Origin: a bacterium
Lineage (GTDB): Bacteria > Caldisericota > Caldisericia > B22-G15
Assembly (NCBI GenBank): GCA_012517755.1
Contig: JAAYUH010000049.1
Location: 1-7,703, forward strand
DNA: 7,703 nucleotides
Reading direction: 5' to 3'
Made by a program: the position numbers and the translations under genes. Below, one piece after another: positions 1 to 6,121 of the stretch (positions are counted from its first letter, which is position 1; each line of letters begins with the position of its first letter). The notes below the pieces were generated by a model. The model was not told where the DNA came from. It saw nothing but the letters and a program-made list of their open reading frames with translations, and ran no database searches.

Positions 1-27
1 GCATCAAATGAATTATCAAATCTCCTA

Positions 28-279
28 TAAAAATCTTATTTTGGTGTCAGAAAGATTTCTGAAAAAGGTTATCCAAACCGTTATTCCTGAGGAAGCAGGA
101 ATCTATATTACCGATGGAAACTCTGGATTCCCGTTTTCACGGGAATGACATAATGGAGGGGCTGGGTACCAGTTTTACCCGCTCCCCGCTTTCACGAGGA
201 CAGGTTTTGCGAGGACGAGAATGACAAAATAGAGGGTTTTTCATTAATCTCGTGAGATATTAAATGACATAATTTTTTA
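28..279 (+). mobile_element. MITE-like element, copy 1 (REPIN-like core)
   Basis: This non-coding element can be aligned by eye, end to end, with the reverse complement of 4408-4694. Both copies begin TAAAAAT, followed by a GGTGTnAG block, a TTTCTGAA block and a TCCAAAC block. Both end with an AATAGAGGGTTTTT block, an AATCT block and a GACAT block. The two ends of this copy are imperfect inverted repeats of each other: GATTTCTGAAAAA at 54-66 against the complement of 237-249, 11 of 13 matching, with weaker matching further out. Inside are hairpin module B (81-106, stem ATTCCTG/CAGGAAT), hairpin module A (124-150, stem ATTCCCGT/ACGGGAAT) and an expanded GC-rich variant (172-216). B is a diverged reverse complement of A, so together they form a REP doublet. 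The right end stops about 4 bases before the hutU ribosome site. No transposase is present. Exact ends and any target duplication are uncertain in this AT-rich DNA. Confidence 0.6.
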
Positions 280-297
280 CATAAGGAGGTAAATTTT

Positions 298-1950
298 ATG
301 ACAAATGATAAAGAAATAAGAGCGCCGAGAGGGAGTGAGTTACATACAAAGGGTTGGGGTCAAGAAGCTGCTTTAAGGATGCTTATGAACAATCTTGACC
401 CAGATGTTGCAGAAAAACCAGAAGAATTAATTGTTTATGGAGGGACAGGAAAAGCAGCAAGAAATTGGGAATCATTTCATAATATTGTAAAAGCTTTAAA
501 GTCCCTTGAAAATGATGAAACATTGTTAATTCAATCAGGAAAACCTGTTGGTATTTTTAAAACAAATGAATTTGCACCAAGAGTTTTAATTTCAAATTCA
601 ATGATTGTACCAAAATGGGCAAACTGGGATGAATTTAGAAAATTAGAAGCCTTAGGTCTTACAATGTATGGTCAGATGACTGCTGGAAGCTGGATATATA
701 TAGGAACTCAAGGAATACTTCAAGGGACATATGAAACATTTGCAGCAGTTGCAAATAAACATTTTGGAGGAACTTTAAAAGGTAAATTTGTTTTATCAGC
801 TGGACTTGGAGGAATGGGTGGAGCACAGCCTCTTGCAATAACTATGAATGAAGGTATATGTATAATTGCAGAGGTTGATAAAAATAGAATCGAAAGAAGA
901 ATAAAAACTGGATATCTCGAATATTCTGTTGATTCAATAGATGAAGCAATAAAATTGATGGAAGAGGCAAAGATTAAAAAAATTCCAAGGTCAATTGGGG
1001 TAAGAACTAATGCAGTTACACTTTTCAATGAACTTCTTAAAAGAGGTATAATACCAGATGTTGTTACAGATCAAACATCTGCTCATGATGAATTAAATGG
1101 ATATGTACCATATCAAACTGATTATGAAGATGCTATTAAATTAAGGAAAGAAAATCCTGAAGAATATATCAAACTCTCATATGAATCTATAGTAAAACAT
1201 GTTGAATTGATGATTGAGTTTCAAAAAAAGGGGGTAGTTGTTTTTGATTATGGAAACAATATAAGAGGACAAGCATCAAAAGCTGGATTAAAAGATGCAT
1301 ATTCATTTCCTGGTTTTATACAAGAGTATATAAGGCCACTTTTTTTTGTTGGTAAAGGACCTTTTAGATGGGTTGCTCTTTCAGGAGATCCAAATGACAT
1401 TTATGTAACAGATGAAGTAGTTAAAAAAGAGTTCTCTTATGATGAACATCTTGTTAGATGGATAAATTTAGCACATGAGAAAGTCAAGTTTCAGGGGCTT
1501 CCTGCAAGATTATGCTGGCTTGGTTATGGAGAAAGAGACAAGTTTGGATTAATAATAAATGATTTAGTTAGAAAAGGAAAAATTTCTGCACCAATCGTTA
1601 TTGGAAGAGATCATCTTGACTCAGGTTCAGTTGCTTCACCAAACAGAGAAACAGAAGGAATGAAAGATGGTTCAGATGTTATAGCAGATTGGCCAATTTT
1701 AAATGGACTACTTAATGCAGTTTCAGGTGCAACATGGGTTTCAATTCATCATGGAGGTGGTGTTGGTATTGGTTATTCTATTCATGCAGGTATGGTGATA
1801 GTAGCAGATGGAACTGAACTTTCAGATAAAAAACTAAAACTCGTTTTGACAAATGATCCTGGTATCGGAGTTGTAAGGCATGCTGACGCAGGATATGAAG
1901 AAGCAATAAATTTTGCCAAAGAAAAAAATATAAAACTCCCAAGTATTTAA
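298..1950 (+). CDS. hutU: Urocanate hydratase (urocanase)
   Basis: Converts urocanate plus water to 4-imidazolone-5-propanoate, the second step of cytoplasmic histidine degradation, using tightly bound NAD+ as an electrophile. The 550 residues match the usual full length of about 555, so the gene is complete. Family signatures seen are YGGTGKAARNW at residues 47-57, the glycine-rich NAD-binding stretch GLGGMGGAQPLA at 169-180, and FDYGNNIRGQA near 316-326. LPARLCWLGYGER at 401-413 carries Cys406, which corresponds to the conserved Cys of the Pseudomonas enzyme. GRDHLDSGSVASPNRETEGM follows at 436-455. The start is fixed by AAGGAGGT at 283-290, seven bases before the ATG. No hutH, hutI or formiminotransferase gene lies in the window, and the downstream neighbour is convergent, so here hutU is the last or only gene of its transcript. 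No convincing promoter was found in the 50 bases upstream; a repeat element occupies that space. Confidence 0.97.
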   Translation: MTNDKEIRAPRGSELHTKGWGQEAALRMLMNNLDPDVAEKPEELIVYGGTGKAARNWESFHNIVKALKSLENDETLLIQSGKPVGIFKTNEFAPRVLISNSMIVPKWANWDEFRKLEALGLTMYGQMTAGSWIYIGTQGILQGTYETFAAVANKHFGGTLKGKFVLSAGLGGMGGAQPLAITMNEGICIIAEVDKNRIERRIKTGYLEYSVDSIDEAIKLMEEAKIKKIPRSIGVRTNAVTLFNELLKRGIIPDVVTDQTSAHDELNGYVPYQTDYEDAIKLRKENPEEYIKLSYESIVKHVELMIEFQKKGVVVFDYGNNIRGQASKAGLKDAYSFPGFIQEYIRPLFFVGKGPFRWVALSGDPNDIYVTDEVVKKEFSYDEHLVRWINLAHEKVKFQGLPARLCWLGYGERDKFGLIINDLVRKGKISAPIVIGRDHLDSGSVASPNRETEGMKDGSDVIADWPILNGLLNAVSGATWVSIHHGGGVGIGYSIHAGMVIVADGTELSDKKLKLVLTNDPGIGVVRHADAGYEEAINFAKEKNIKLPSI

Positions 1951-1978
1951 TAAGGGGTTTCTAAAAAACTTAAAAATA

Positions 1979-2011
1979 GTTTACAAAAGTAGGCTGTCTG
2001 TTTTTGTAAAC
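1979..2011. repeat. 10-bp perfect inverted repeat after hutU
   Basis: GTTTACAAAA at 1979-1988 is matched exactly by TTTTGTAAAC at 2002-2011, with a 13-base loop. It lies 28 bases after the hutU stop and could form a hairpin in the 3' end of the hutU transcript. It is followed by A residues rather than T residues on the + strand, so it is not a canonical intrinsic terminator for hutU. It may help 3'-end processing, or be the remnant of a mobile element end. Confidence 0.45.
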
Positions 2012-2055
2012 ATAAAAAAATCAAATTGTATGAGTGTTATATAAATAGTTATAAG

Positions 2056-2082
2056 TTTTGGAGTATAGAGATTTCAGAAAAG
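2056..2082 (+). repeat. Degenerate left end of the MITE-like element
   Basis: The stretch TTTTGG-GT-AG-GATTTC-GAAAAG here matches the left end of copy 1 at 39-67 (TTTTGG-GTCAG-GATTTCTGAAAAAG), with a few substitutions and a small length difference. It is followed by unrelated AT-rich DNA rather than by hairpin modules. About 50 bases further on, a second, better left end leads into the main array. I read it as a relic of an earlier insertion. The match is short, so the call is tentative. Confidence 0.35.
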
Positions 2083-2154
2083 TCTTTATAAAATGTTTAA
2101 CAAAAAATCTTACATTAAGTTTTAGAAGCACAGAGGTCTCTAAAAAAGTTATCC

Positions 2155-2415
2155 AAAAGTGTCATTGCTGTGGAAGCAGGAATCTATACTATTAATGGAA
2201 ACTCTGGATTCCCGTTTTCACGGGAATGACAAAATAGAGGGGCTCTCAGTGATTGACAAAATAGAGGAACTGGATTCCCGTTTACATGGGAATGACAATA
2301 AACACCTTTATTCTTGCGAAAGTAGGAATCTATAATATAAATGGAAGAACTGGATTCCCGTTTTCACGGGAATGACATAGGGGATGGGAATGACATAATG
2401 AAGGGGAATGTCAAA
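2155..2415 (+). repeat. Array duplication, first copy
   Basis: This 261-bp block recurs without gaps at 2534-2794, exactly 379 bases downstream. By hand count the two blocks differ at about 25 positions. The right part (2259-2415, with modules A-B-A and the GGGATGGGAATGACA tail) differs at only about 10 of 157 positions. The left part is more diverged. The pattern suggests duplication of a multi-module block, with later homogenisation of its right part. Confidence 0.8.
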
Positions 2416-2502
2416 ATAGAGGGTTTCTCAATGATTGATAAAATAGAGGGGTTCTCAATGATTGACAAAATAGAGGGATTCTCAATGATTGACAAAATAG
2501 AG
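2413..2502 (+). repeat. 27-bp minisatellite, about 3.3 copies
   Basis: Tandem units begin with AAAATAGAG at 2413, 2440, 2467 and 2494 (the last partial). Each unit carries TTCTCAATGATTGA in its second half, and the units differ by only a few substitutions. Single copies of the same unit lie at about 2231-2257 and 2611-2637, each directly after an A module, so the run arose by local expansion of an existing linker. The period is a multiple of three and keeps one frame open, giving an artefactual nine-residue peptide repeat. Confidence 0.85.
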
Positions 2503-2533
2503 AAACTGGATTCCCGTTTACACGGGAATGACA

Positions 2534-2794
2534 AAAAGTGTTATTCCTGCAGAAGAAAGAATCTATATTAGTGATGAAAATTATGGATTCCCGTTTTCAC
2601 GGGAATGACAGAATAGAGGGTTTCTCAGTGATTGACAAAATAGAAAAACTGGATTCCCGTTTTCATGGGAATGACAATAAACACCTTTATTCTTGTAAAA
2701 GTAGGAATCTATATTATTAATGGAAACACTGGATTCCCGTTTTCACGGGAATGACATAGGGGATGGGAATGACATAATGAAGGGGAATGACAAA
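2534..2794 (+). repeat. Array duplication, second copy
   Basis: Direct repeat of 2155-2415 at a 379-bp offset, colinear through modules B-A-linker-A-B-A-tail with no insertion or deletion. The 27-bp minisatellite and one extra A module (2507-2533) lie between the two copies. From here to the radical SAM stop at 2932 the DNA is plain AT-rich sequence in which I see no gene or clear terminator, only an AT-only 8-bp inverted repeat at 2901-2922. Confidence 0.8.
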
Positions 2795-2931
2795 ATGGAA
2801 ACAGATTTAAACTTATTTTTTAATATTTTAAATCATTTGCTGTTATGAATTTTAATTATTGAAAATTTTTATTAAACGATTACATACCCTCATCTCTTGA
2901 AAATTTATAATTAAATAAATTTAATAAAAAA

Positions 2932-4362
2932 TTAGCCAAAAAGATTGTTTATTATTAATTTGAAACCATATTTCAGATAATTTTTAATACTTTTAGGATT
3001 TTTGGCTGTTAAAGTTCTAAAAATATAATTTGGTCTTAAATAAAAAGAAAGAAGTGCTTTTTTTCTCAAACTCATAACAGTTTCCCTCTTTAAATATTTT
3101 GTACCTCCAACAGGATTTGAAAAGTAGTTATGGCCTTCAGGGTCTTCAAACAATAAATTCTCTCTTTTCATCATCTCATAAAGTTCAGTTCCATAGTAAG
3201 GAGTTGCTATATGAAATTCAACAAAATCAGATGGAATTTTTTTAGAAAGTTCAATTGTTTTTTGAATATCTTCTCTATCCTCCCAAGGAAAACCAATTAT
3301 AAAAAATGAATAAACTTTAAAACCAATTTTTTTTGCAAGCTTAATAGCATTTATATTATCCTCAACAGTCACACCCTTTTTCATTAATTTCAAACTTTTT
3401 TCACTTCCAGATTCAAGTCCAAAAGCAATTAAGTAACATCCAGATTTTTTCATCCATATTAACATCTCCTCATCAATTGGTTTAACTCTTGAATTAGCAA
3501 CCCACGATATTTTTAAATTTCTATTTATTATCTCTTTTGATATTTCAATAACCCAGTCTTTATCAATGGTAAATGTATCTGCTCTGAGAAAAAAATTATC
3601 TATTTTATATCTATTAACACACTCTTCTATCTCATCAATAATATTTTTTGGACTCCTTAATCTTAATTTTTTTCCTGATACAATTGGTGCGAGACAATAT
3701 ATACAACTTCCTGGACATCCTCGAGATGTTTGAATAGTTGCCATTGGTTTATCAGTATCTGGATTTATATATAACTCATTTCTCATCAAGTCCCTTGCTG
3801 GAAATGGAAGAGAGTCAAGGTTTTCTATAAAAGGAGGTGGTTCATTTTTTTTCCACTTGTTATTATATTTGTAAATCAATCCTTTAACATCTGATAAATC
3901 TTTGTCGATTTCATATTTATTGATAAACTCTTTAATTACAAACTCACTTTCGCCAAAAAAAGCAAAATCTAAATATTCATAAATATCTTTTTTAAAAGAG
4001 TCCAATGGAGCAGTTATAAAATGTGCACCCTCTGCAACAGTTATAATATTTTTATTAAAATCTTTGGCAATTTTAAAAAATTTTAAATCATCTTCAATAG
4101 TTCCTGTTGTTATGCTCATTATTATTAAATCAAAATTGTAATCTTTAAGATCTTTAACAAAATCCTTATCTTTTTCTATCGGATAATCTCTAATTAAAAC
4201 ATCTTTTCCAAGATCTCTTAATATGGATGCTAAATATCCAAGATTATTTGGTGGTCTTAATGATATTGCAGTTCCACCTTCAACATCAGCCTGACATCTT
4301 TCTTCACCTCTCTGAAAAACTCCAACAGGAGGGTTCATTAAAAGAATTTTTTTTATCATCAT
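2932..4362 (-). CDS. B12-binding-type radical SAM protein
   Basis: 476 residues with the two-domain layout of the BchE-like cobalamin-dependent radical SAM superfamily. Residues 4-150 form a Rossmann-like B12-binding type domain: ILLMNPP start, PPNNLGYLASIL at 37-48, and VAEGAHFITAP at 109-119 in the place of the usual GGPH loop. The classical DxHxxG cobalamin-ligand motif is not evident. The radical SAM core follows, with the 4Fe-4S motif CPGSCIYC (Cys216, Cys220, Cys223), FGLESGS at 314-320 and IIGFPWE at 355-361. The C-terminal 70 residues are basic and may bind substrate. The family includes methyltransferases, cyclases and methylthiotransferases; the substrate cannot be predicted from this sequence. 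The ATG has no recognisable Shine-Dalgarno sequence; the start is kept because MxIKKILLMNPP is the normal N-terminus. It is a single-gene unit behind a repeat element, with no obvious partner. Confidence 0.9.
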   Translation of the reverse strand: MMIKKILLMNPPVGVFQRGEERCQADVEGGTAISLRPPNNLGYLASILRDLGKDVLIRDYPIEKDKDFVKDLKDYNFDLIIMSITTGTIEDDLKFFKIAKDFNKNIITVAEGAHFITAPLDSFKKDIYEYLDFAFFGESEFVIKEFINKYEIDKDLSDVKGLIYKYNNKWKKNEPPPFIENLDSLPFPARDLMRNELYINPDTDKPMATIQTSRGCPGSCIYCLAPIVSGKKLRLRSPKNIIDEIEECVNRYKIDNFFLRADTFTIDKDWVIEISKEIINRNLKISWVANSRVKPIDEEMLIWMKKSGCYLIAFGLESGSEKSLKLMKKGVTVEDNINAIKLAKKIGFKVYSFFIIGFPWEDREDIQKTIELSKKIPSDFVEFHIATPYYGTELYEMMKRENLLFEDPEGHNYFSNPVGGTKYLKRETVMSLRKKALLSFYLRPNYIFRTLTAKNPKSIKNYLKYGFKLIINNLFG

Positions 4363-4389
4363 AATTATTTTAATAAAAAAATTAAAAAA

Positions 4390-4418
4390 AGAATATATTA
4401 TTAATTTTAAAATGTCAA
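4390..4418 (-). promoter_or_regulatory. Possible promoter of the radical SAM gene
   Basis: On the minus strand, TTGACA (complement of 4413-4418) is followed after 17 bases by TATTCT (complement of 4390-4395). The alternative TATATT (complement of 4392-4397) gives a 15-base spacer. Transcription would start near 4383, about 20 bases before the ATG. The -35 box lies inside the terminal inverted repeat of the adjacent MITE-like element and the -10 box in the flanking DNA, so this would be a hybrid promoter created by the insertion. Confidence 0.45.
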
Positions 4419-4694
4419 TATGATACCTTGAAAGATTATTAAAAACCCTCTATTTTTCCATTCCAGTCCTCGCAAAACCTGTCCTCGTGAAAACGGGGAG
4501 CGGGTAAAACGGGAATCCAGTGTTTTAATTGGTAAGATAGATTCCTGCTTCCACAAGAATGAAGGTGTTTATTGTCAATCCCGCGGAAGCGGGAATCCAG
4601 AGTTTCCATTAATAATATAGATTCCTGCTTCCACAGCAATGATAGTTTGGACGATTGTTCAGAAACCTCAACTTACACCATATTGACATTTTTA
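4408..4694 (-). mobile_element. MITE-like element, copy 2 (REPIN-like core)
   Basis: This non-coding element is inverted relative to copy 1 at 28-279. Its outer ends carry a 14-bp perfect inverted repeat: AAAATGTCAATATG at 4409-4422 and its exact complement at 4679-4692. Read on the minus strand the order is left end, module B (about 4616-4645), module A (4573-4599, with a GC-richer stem), the linker CAATAAACACCTT, a second B (about 4536-4562), then an expanded A variant and the right end. The linker is also found in the 2104-2794 array. The 45-base variant core at 4466-4510 matches 172-216 of copy 1 at 44 of 45 positions. The flanks are TA-rich, so a TA-type target duplication is possible but cannot be proven. 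It fills nearly all of the space between the aminotransferase stop and the radical SAM start. Confidence 0.65.
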
Positions 4695-4712
4695 CTTGAT
4701 ACTTTTTAAAGA

Positions 4713-5945
4713 TTACTTACCTAATTTTTTCTTAAAAAGATTACCTAACCTCTTTATACCTTCATCAATCTGCTCATATGATGGCATTGAAAAATTTAAT
4801 CTCATACAATTATGTACATCTCTATGAGCATAAAAAGATGCTCCAATAACATAAGCTACTTTCTCTTTTATCGCTTCAAAAAAGAGTTCTTCTGTATTTA
4901 TTGATTCTGGGCACATAACCCAAATAAATAATCCACCCTCTGGTCTGGTAAATTTAATCTCCTCTGGAAAATATTTAATCATACTTTCAATCATAAGGTC
5001 TCTTTTCTTTTTATATTCAACTTTAACTTTCTCAAGATACGGTTCAAGATAACCTCTTTTTAAAAATTCGTAAGCAATATATTGAGTTAAAGATGGTGAG
5101 GCTAAATCTTCTCCTTGTTTTGCAATAACAATCTTTCTTATTACTTCTGGATCTCCTATTATCCATCCAAGTCTTAAACCAGGAGATAGAATTTTTGAAA
5201 ATGTTCTTAATGCTATAACATGACTTGTATCTAAAGATATTAATGAAGGGAATGATTCTCCTTCGAATCTTATTTCACCATAGGGATCATCTTCAATAAT
5301 AGGTATTTGATATCTCCTTGAAATCTCAATCAATTTCTTTCTTCTCTCTAAAGTTAAAGTGACCCCAGCAGGATTATGGAAATTTGGGATAGCATAAATA
5401 AATTTTGGCTTTATTCCTTTTTTGAATATCAAATCTTTTATACGATCTTCAAGAATTTCTATATCTATACCATCATCATTTACATTTATACCTACAAATT
5501 CAGCTTCAAAAGCATAAAATGCTTGAAGTGCACCAAGATATGTGGGTGATTCAACAATAATTGTATCTTTAGGACTTATAAAAATTTTTGCAGTCATATC
5601 TAATGCTTGCTGTGATGCGGTAGTTATAATAAGATTATCAATTCCAATGTTTATCCCATCTTTGTTCATTCTTTCAACAAGAATCTGCCTTAATTCTTTT
5701 AAACCCTCAGTTTCACCATATTGTAAAGCATCAGATCCATAATTTTTCAATATATAATCTGTCACTTCTCTAATCTGTTCAACTGGAAATAAAGTTGGAT
5801 CTGGAAAACCTCCTGCAAGAGATATAAGTCCTGGTTGTTTAGCAAATTTTAGGAGTTCTCTAATTTCTGATGCCCTCATTCCTTTTACTCTTTCTGCATA
5901 AACCTTCTCCCACTCAATACCTATCTTATCAGGTGATACTCCCAT
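4713..5945 (-). CDS. PLP aminotransferase, LysN/2-aminoadipate type
   Basis: Fold-type I PLP aminotransferase that moves an amino group between an amino acid and a 2-oxo acid in the cytoplasm. In this 410-residue form the markers are SLAGGFPDP near 42-50, PNFHNPAG at 187-194 with PLP-contacting Asn191, EDDPYGE with Asp219 and Tyr222, the Schiff-base lysine Lys251 in RTFSKILSPGLRLGW, and the substrate-carboxylate arginine Arg382 in CMRLNFS. The overall pattern resembles LysN, the 2-aminoadipate and broad aromatic/branched-chain group related to MocR C-terminal domains. There is no N-terminal DNA-binding domain. Substrate is not predictable, so no symbol is given. An in-frame ATG at 5963 would add six residues but has no ribosome site; the start at 5945 has AAGGAAGG six bases upstream and is preferred. 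It is divergent from the GNAT-like gene. Confidence 0.92.
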   Translation of the reverse strand: MGVSPDKIGIEWEKVYAERVKGMRASEIRELLKFAKQPGLISLAGGFPDPTLFPVEQIREVTDYILKNYGSDALQYGETEGLKELRQILVERMNKDGINIGIDNLIITTASQQALDMTAKIFISPKDTIIVESPTYLGALQAFYAFEAEFVGINVNDDGIDIEILEDRIKDLIFKKGIKPKFIYAIPNFHNPAGVTLTLERRKKLIEISRRYQIPIIEDDPYGEIRFEGESFPSLISLDTSHVIALRTFSKILSPGLRLGWIIGDPEVIRKIVIAKQGEDLASPSLTQYIAYEFLKRGYLEPYLEKVKVEYKKKRDLMIESMIKYFPEEIKFTRPEGGLFIWVMCPESINTEELFFEAIKEKVAYVIGASFYAHRDVHNCMRLNFSMPSYEQIDEGIKRLGNLFKKKLGK

Positions 5946-5951
5946 AGACCA

Positions 5952-5959
5952 CCTTCCTT
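5952..5959 (-). promoter_or_regulatory. Ribosome site choosing the aminotransferase start
   Basis: AAGGAAGG on the minus strand lies six bases before the ATG at 5943-5945. The competing upstream ATG at 5961-5963 is preceded only by GGCAAC and an A/T run. The predicted transcription start near 5979 gives a leader of about 34 bases to the preferred ATG but only about 16 to the upstream one. Confidence 0.6.
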
Positions 5960-5985
5960 TCATAAATTTTTTTGTTGCCTTTAAT

Positions 5986-6014
5986 ATTTTAATAAATAAA
6001 AACTATTGTGTCAA
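5986..6014 (-). promoter_or_regulatory. Promoter of the aminotransferase gene
   Basis: On the minus strand a perfect TTGACA (complement of 6009-6014) is separated by 17 bases from TAAAAT (complement of 5986-5991), five of six to the sigma-70 -10 consensus. The predicted start point is near 5979. Confidence 0.7.
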
Positions 6015-6093
6015 GACCAAAATAATGCTTTAAAATAAAGATGATTTGTATATTCTTAGAAAATTATGTGTTATATTTATAACAAATTTTTAT

Positions 6094-6121
6094 TTGACAT
6101 AAATAATATAAATGATAAAAT
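6094..6121 (+). promoter_or_regulatory. Promoter of the GNAT-like gene
   Basis: A perfect TTGACA at 6094-6099, a 16-base spacer and TAAAAT at 6116-6121. The start point would be near 6128, leaving a short leader that contains the ribosome site AGGAGGT at 6143-6149. The two hexamers are identical to those of the divergent aminotransferase promoter. Confidence 0.7.

Larger units (their letters stand above)
2104..2794 (+). repeat. Expanded REP-like hairpin array (copy 2)
   Basis: The left end (AAAATCTTA at 2104, then a GTCTCTAAAAAAG block and GTTATCCAAAA at 2149-2158) matches the left end of copy 1, but no matching right end is recognisable. The body contains seven 27-bp A modules (TGGATTCCCG-loop-CGGGAATGACA type) starting at 2205, 2271, 2351, 2507, 2584, 2650 and 2730. 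Four diverged B modules (ATTCCTG/CAGGAAT type) start near 2162, 2308, 2541 and 2688. A 27-bp linker module ending GATTGACA and a short GGGATGGGAATGACATAATG tail also recur. Each A module can fold into an 8-bp stem with a 4-base loop. The array sits between convergent genes, so it does not separate a gene from its promoter. The many short open frames in it come from the repeat and are not genes. Confidence 0.85.

Noticed and set aside
8..148. Open frame of about 46 codons at the left edge ending in GNSGFPFSRE
   Set aside because: Most of it is the repeat element; the end is a translation of hairpin module A. A real upstream gene may end near the window start, but nothing here supports it.
225..273. 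Promoter for hutU using CATAAT at 268-273
   Set aside because: No acceptable -35 box lies at 16-18 bases, and the sequence is explained by the repeat element end.
720..1028. Minus-strand open frame of 102 codons within hutU
   Set aside because: It lies wholly antisense to strongly conserved urocanase sequence and has no recognisable family features.
1979..2020. Intrinsic terminator for hutU
   Set aside because: The stem is A/T-rich with a 13-base loop and is followed by A residues on the + strand. Kept only as an inverted repeat.
2341..2720. Two overlapping short open frames (2341-2571 and 2538-2720) encoding repeated DSRFHGND and IEGFSMID peptides
   Set aside because: They are translations of the 27-bp hairpin and linker modules, whose length divisible by three keeps a frame open. 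There is no ribosome site and the same peptides arise wherever the repeat occurs.
2205..2756. Possible CRISPR array (27-bp direct repeats at near-regular spacing)
   Set aside because: The intervening segments are themselves repeated modules, not unique spacers; spacings are irregular (66, 80, 156, 77, 66, 80), the same modules occur elsewhere in inverted orientation, and no cas gene is present.
2901..2922. Terminator for the radical SAM gene (AAATTTAT / ATAAATTT inverted repeat)
   Set aside because: The stem is all A/T, has no following T run in the minus direction, and such repeats are expected by chance in this composition.
4439..4639. Minus-strand open frame of 66 codons inside the second MITE-like element
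   Set aside because: It consists of the same repeat-derived peptide (DSRFRGID type) and lacks a ribosome site.
5542..5742. Plus-strand open frame of 66 codons within the aminotransferase gene
   Set aside because: Antisense shadow of a conserved coding region.
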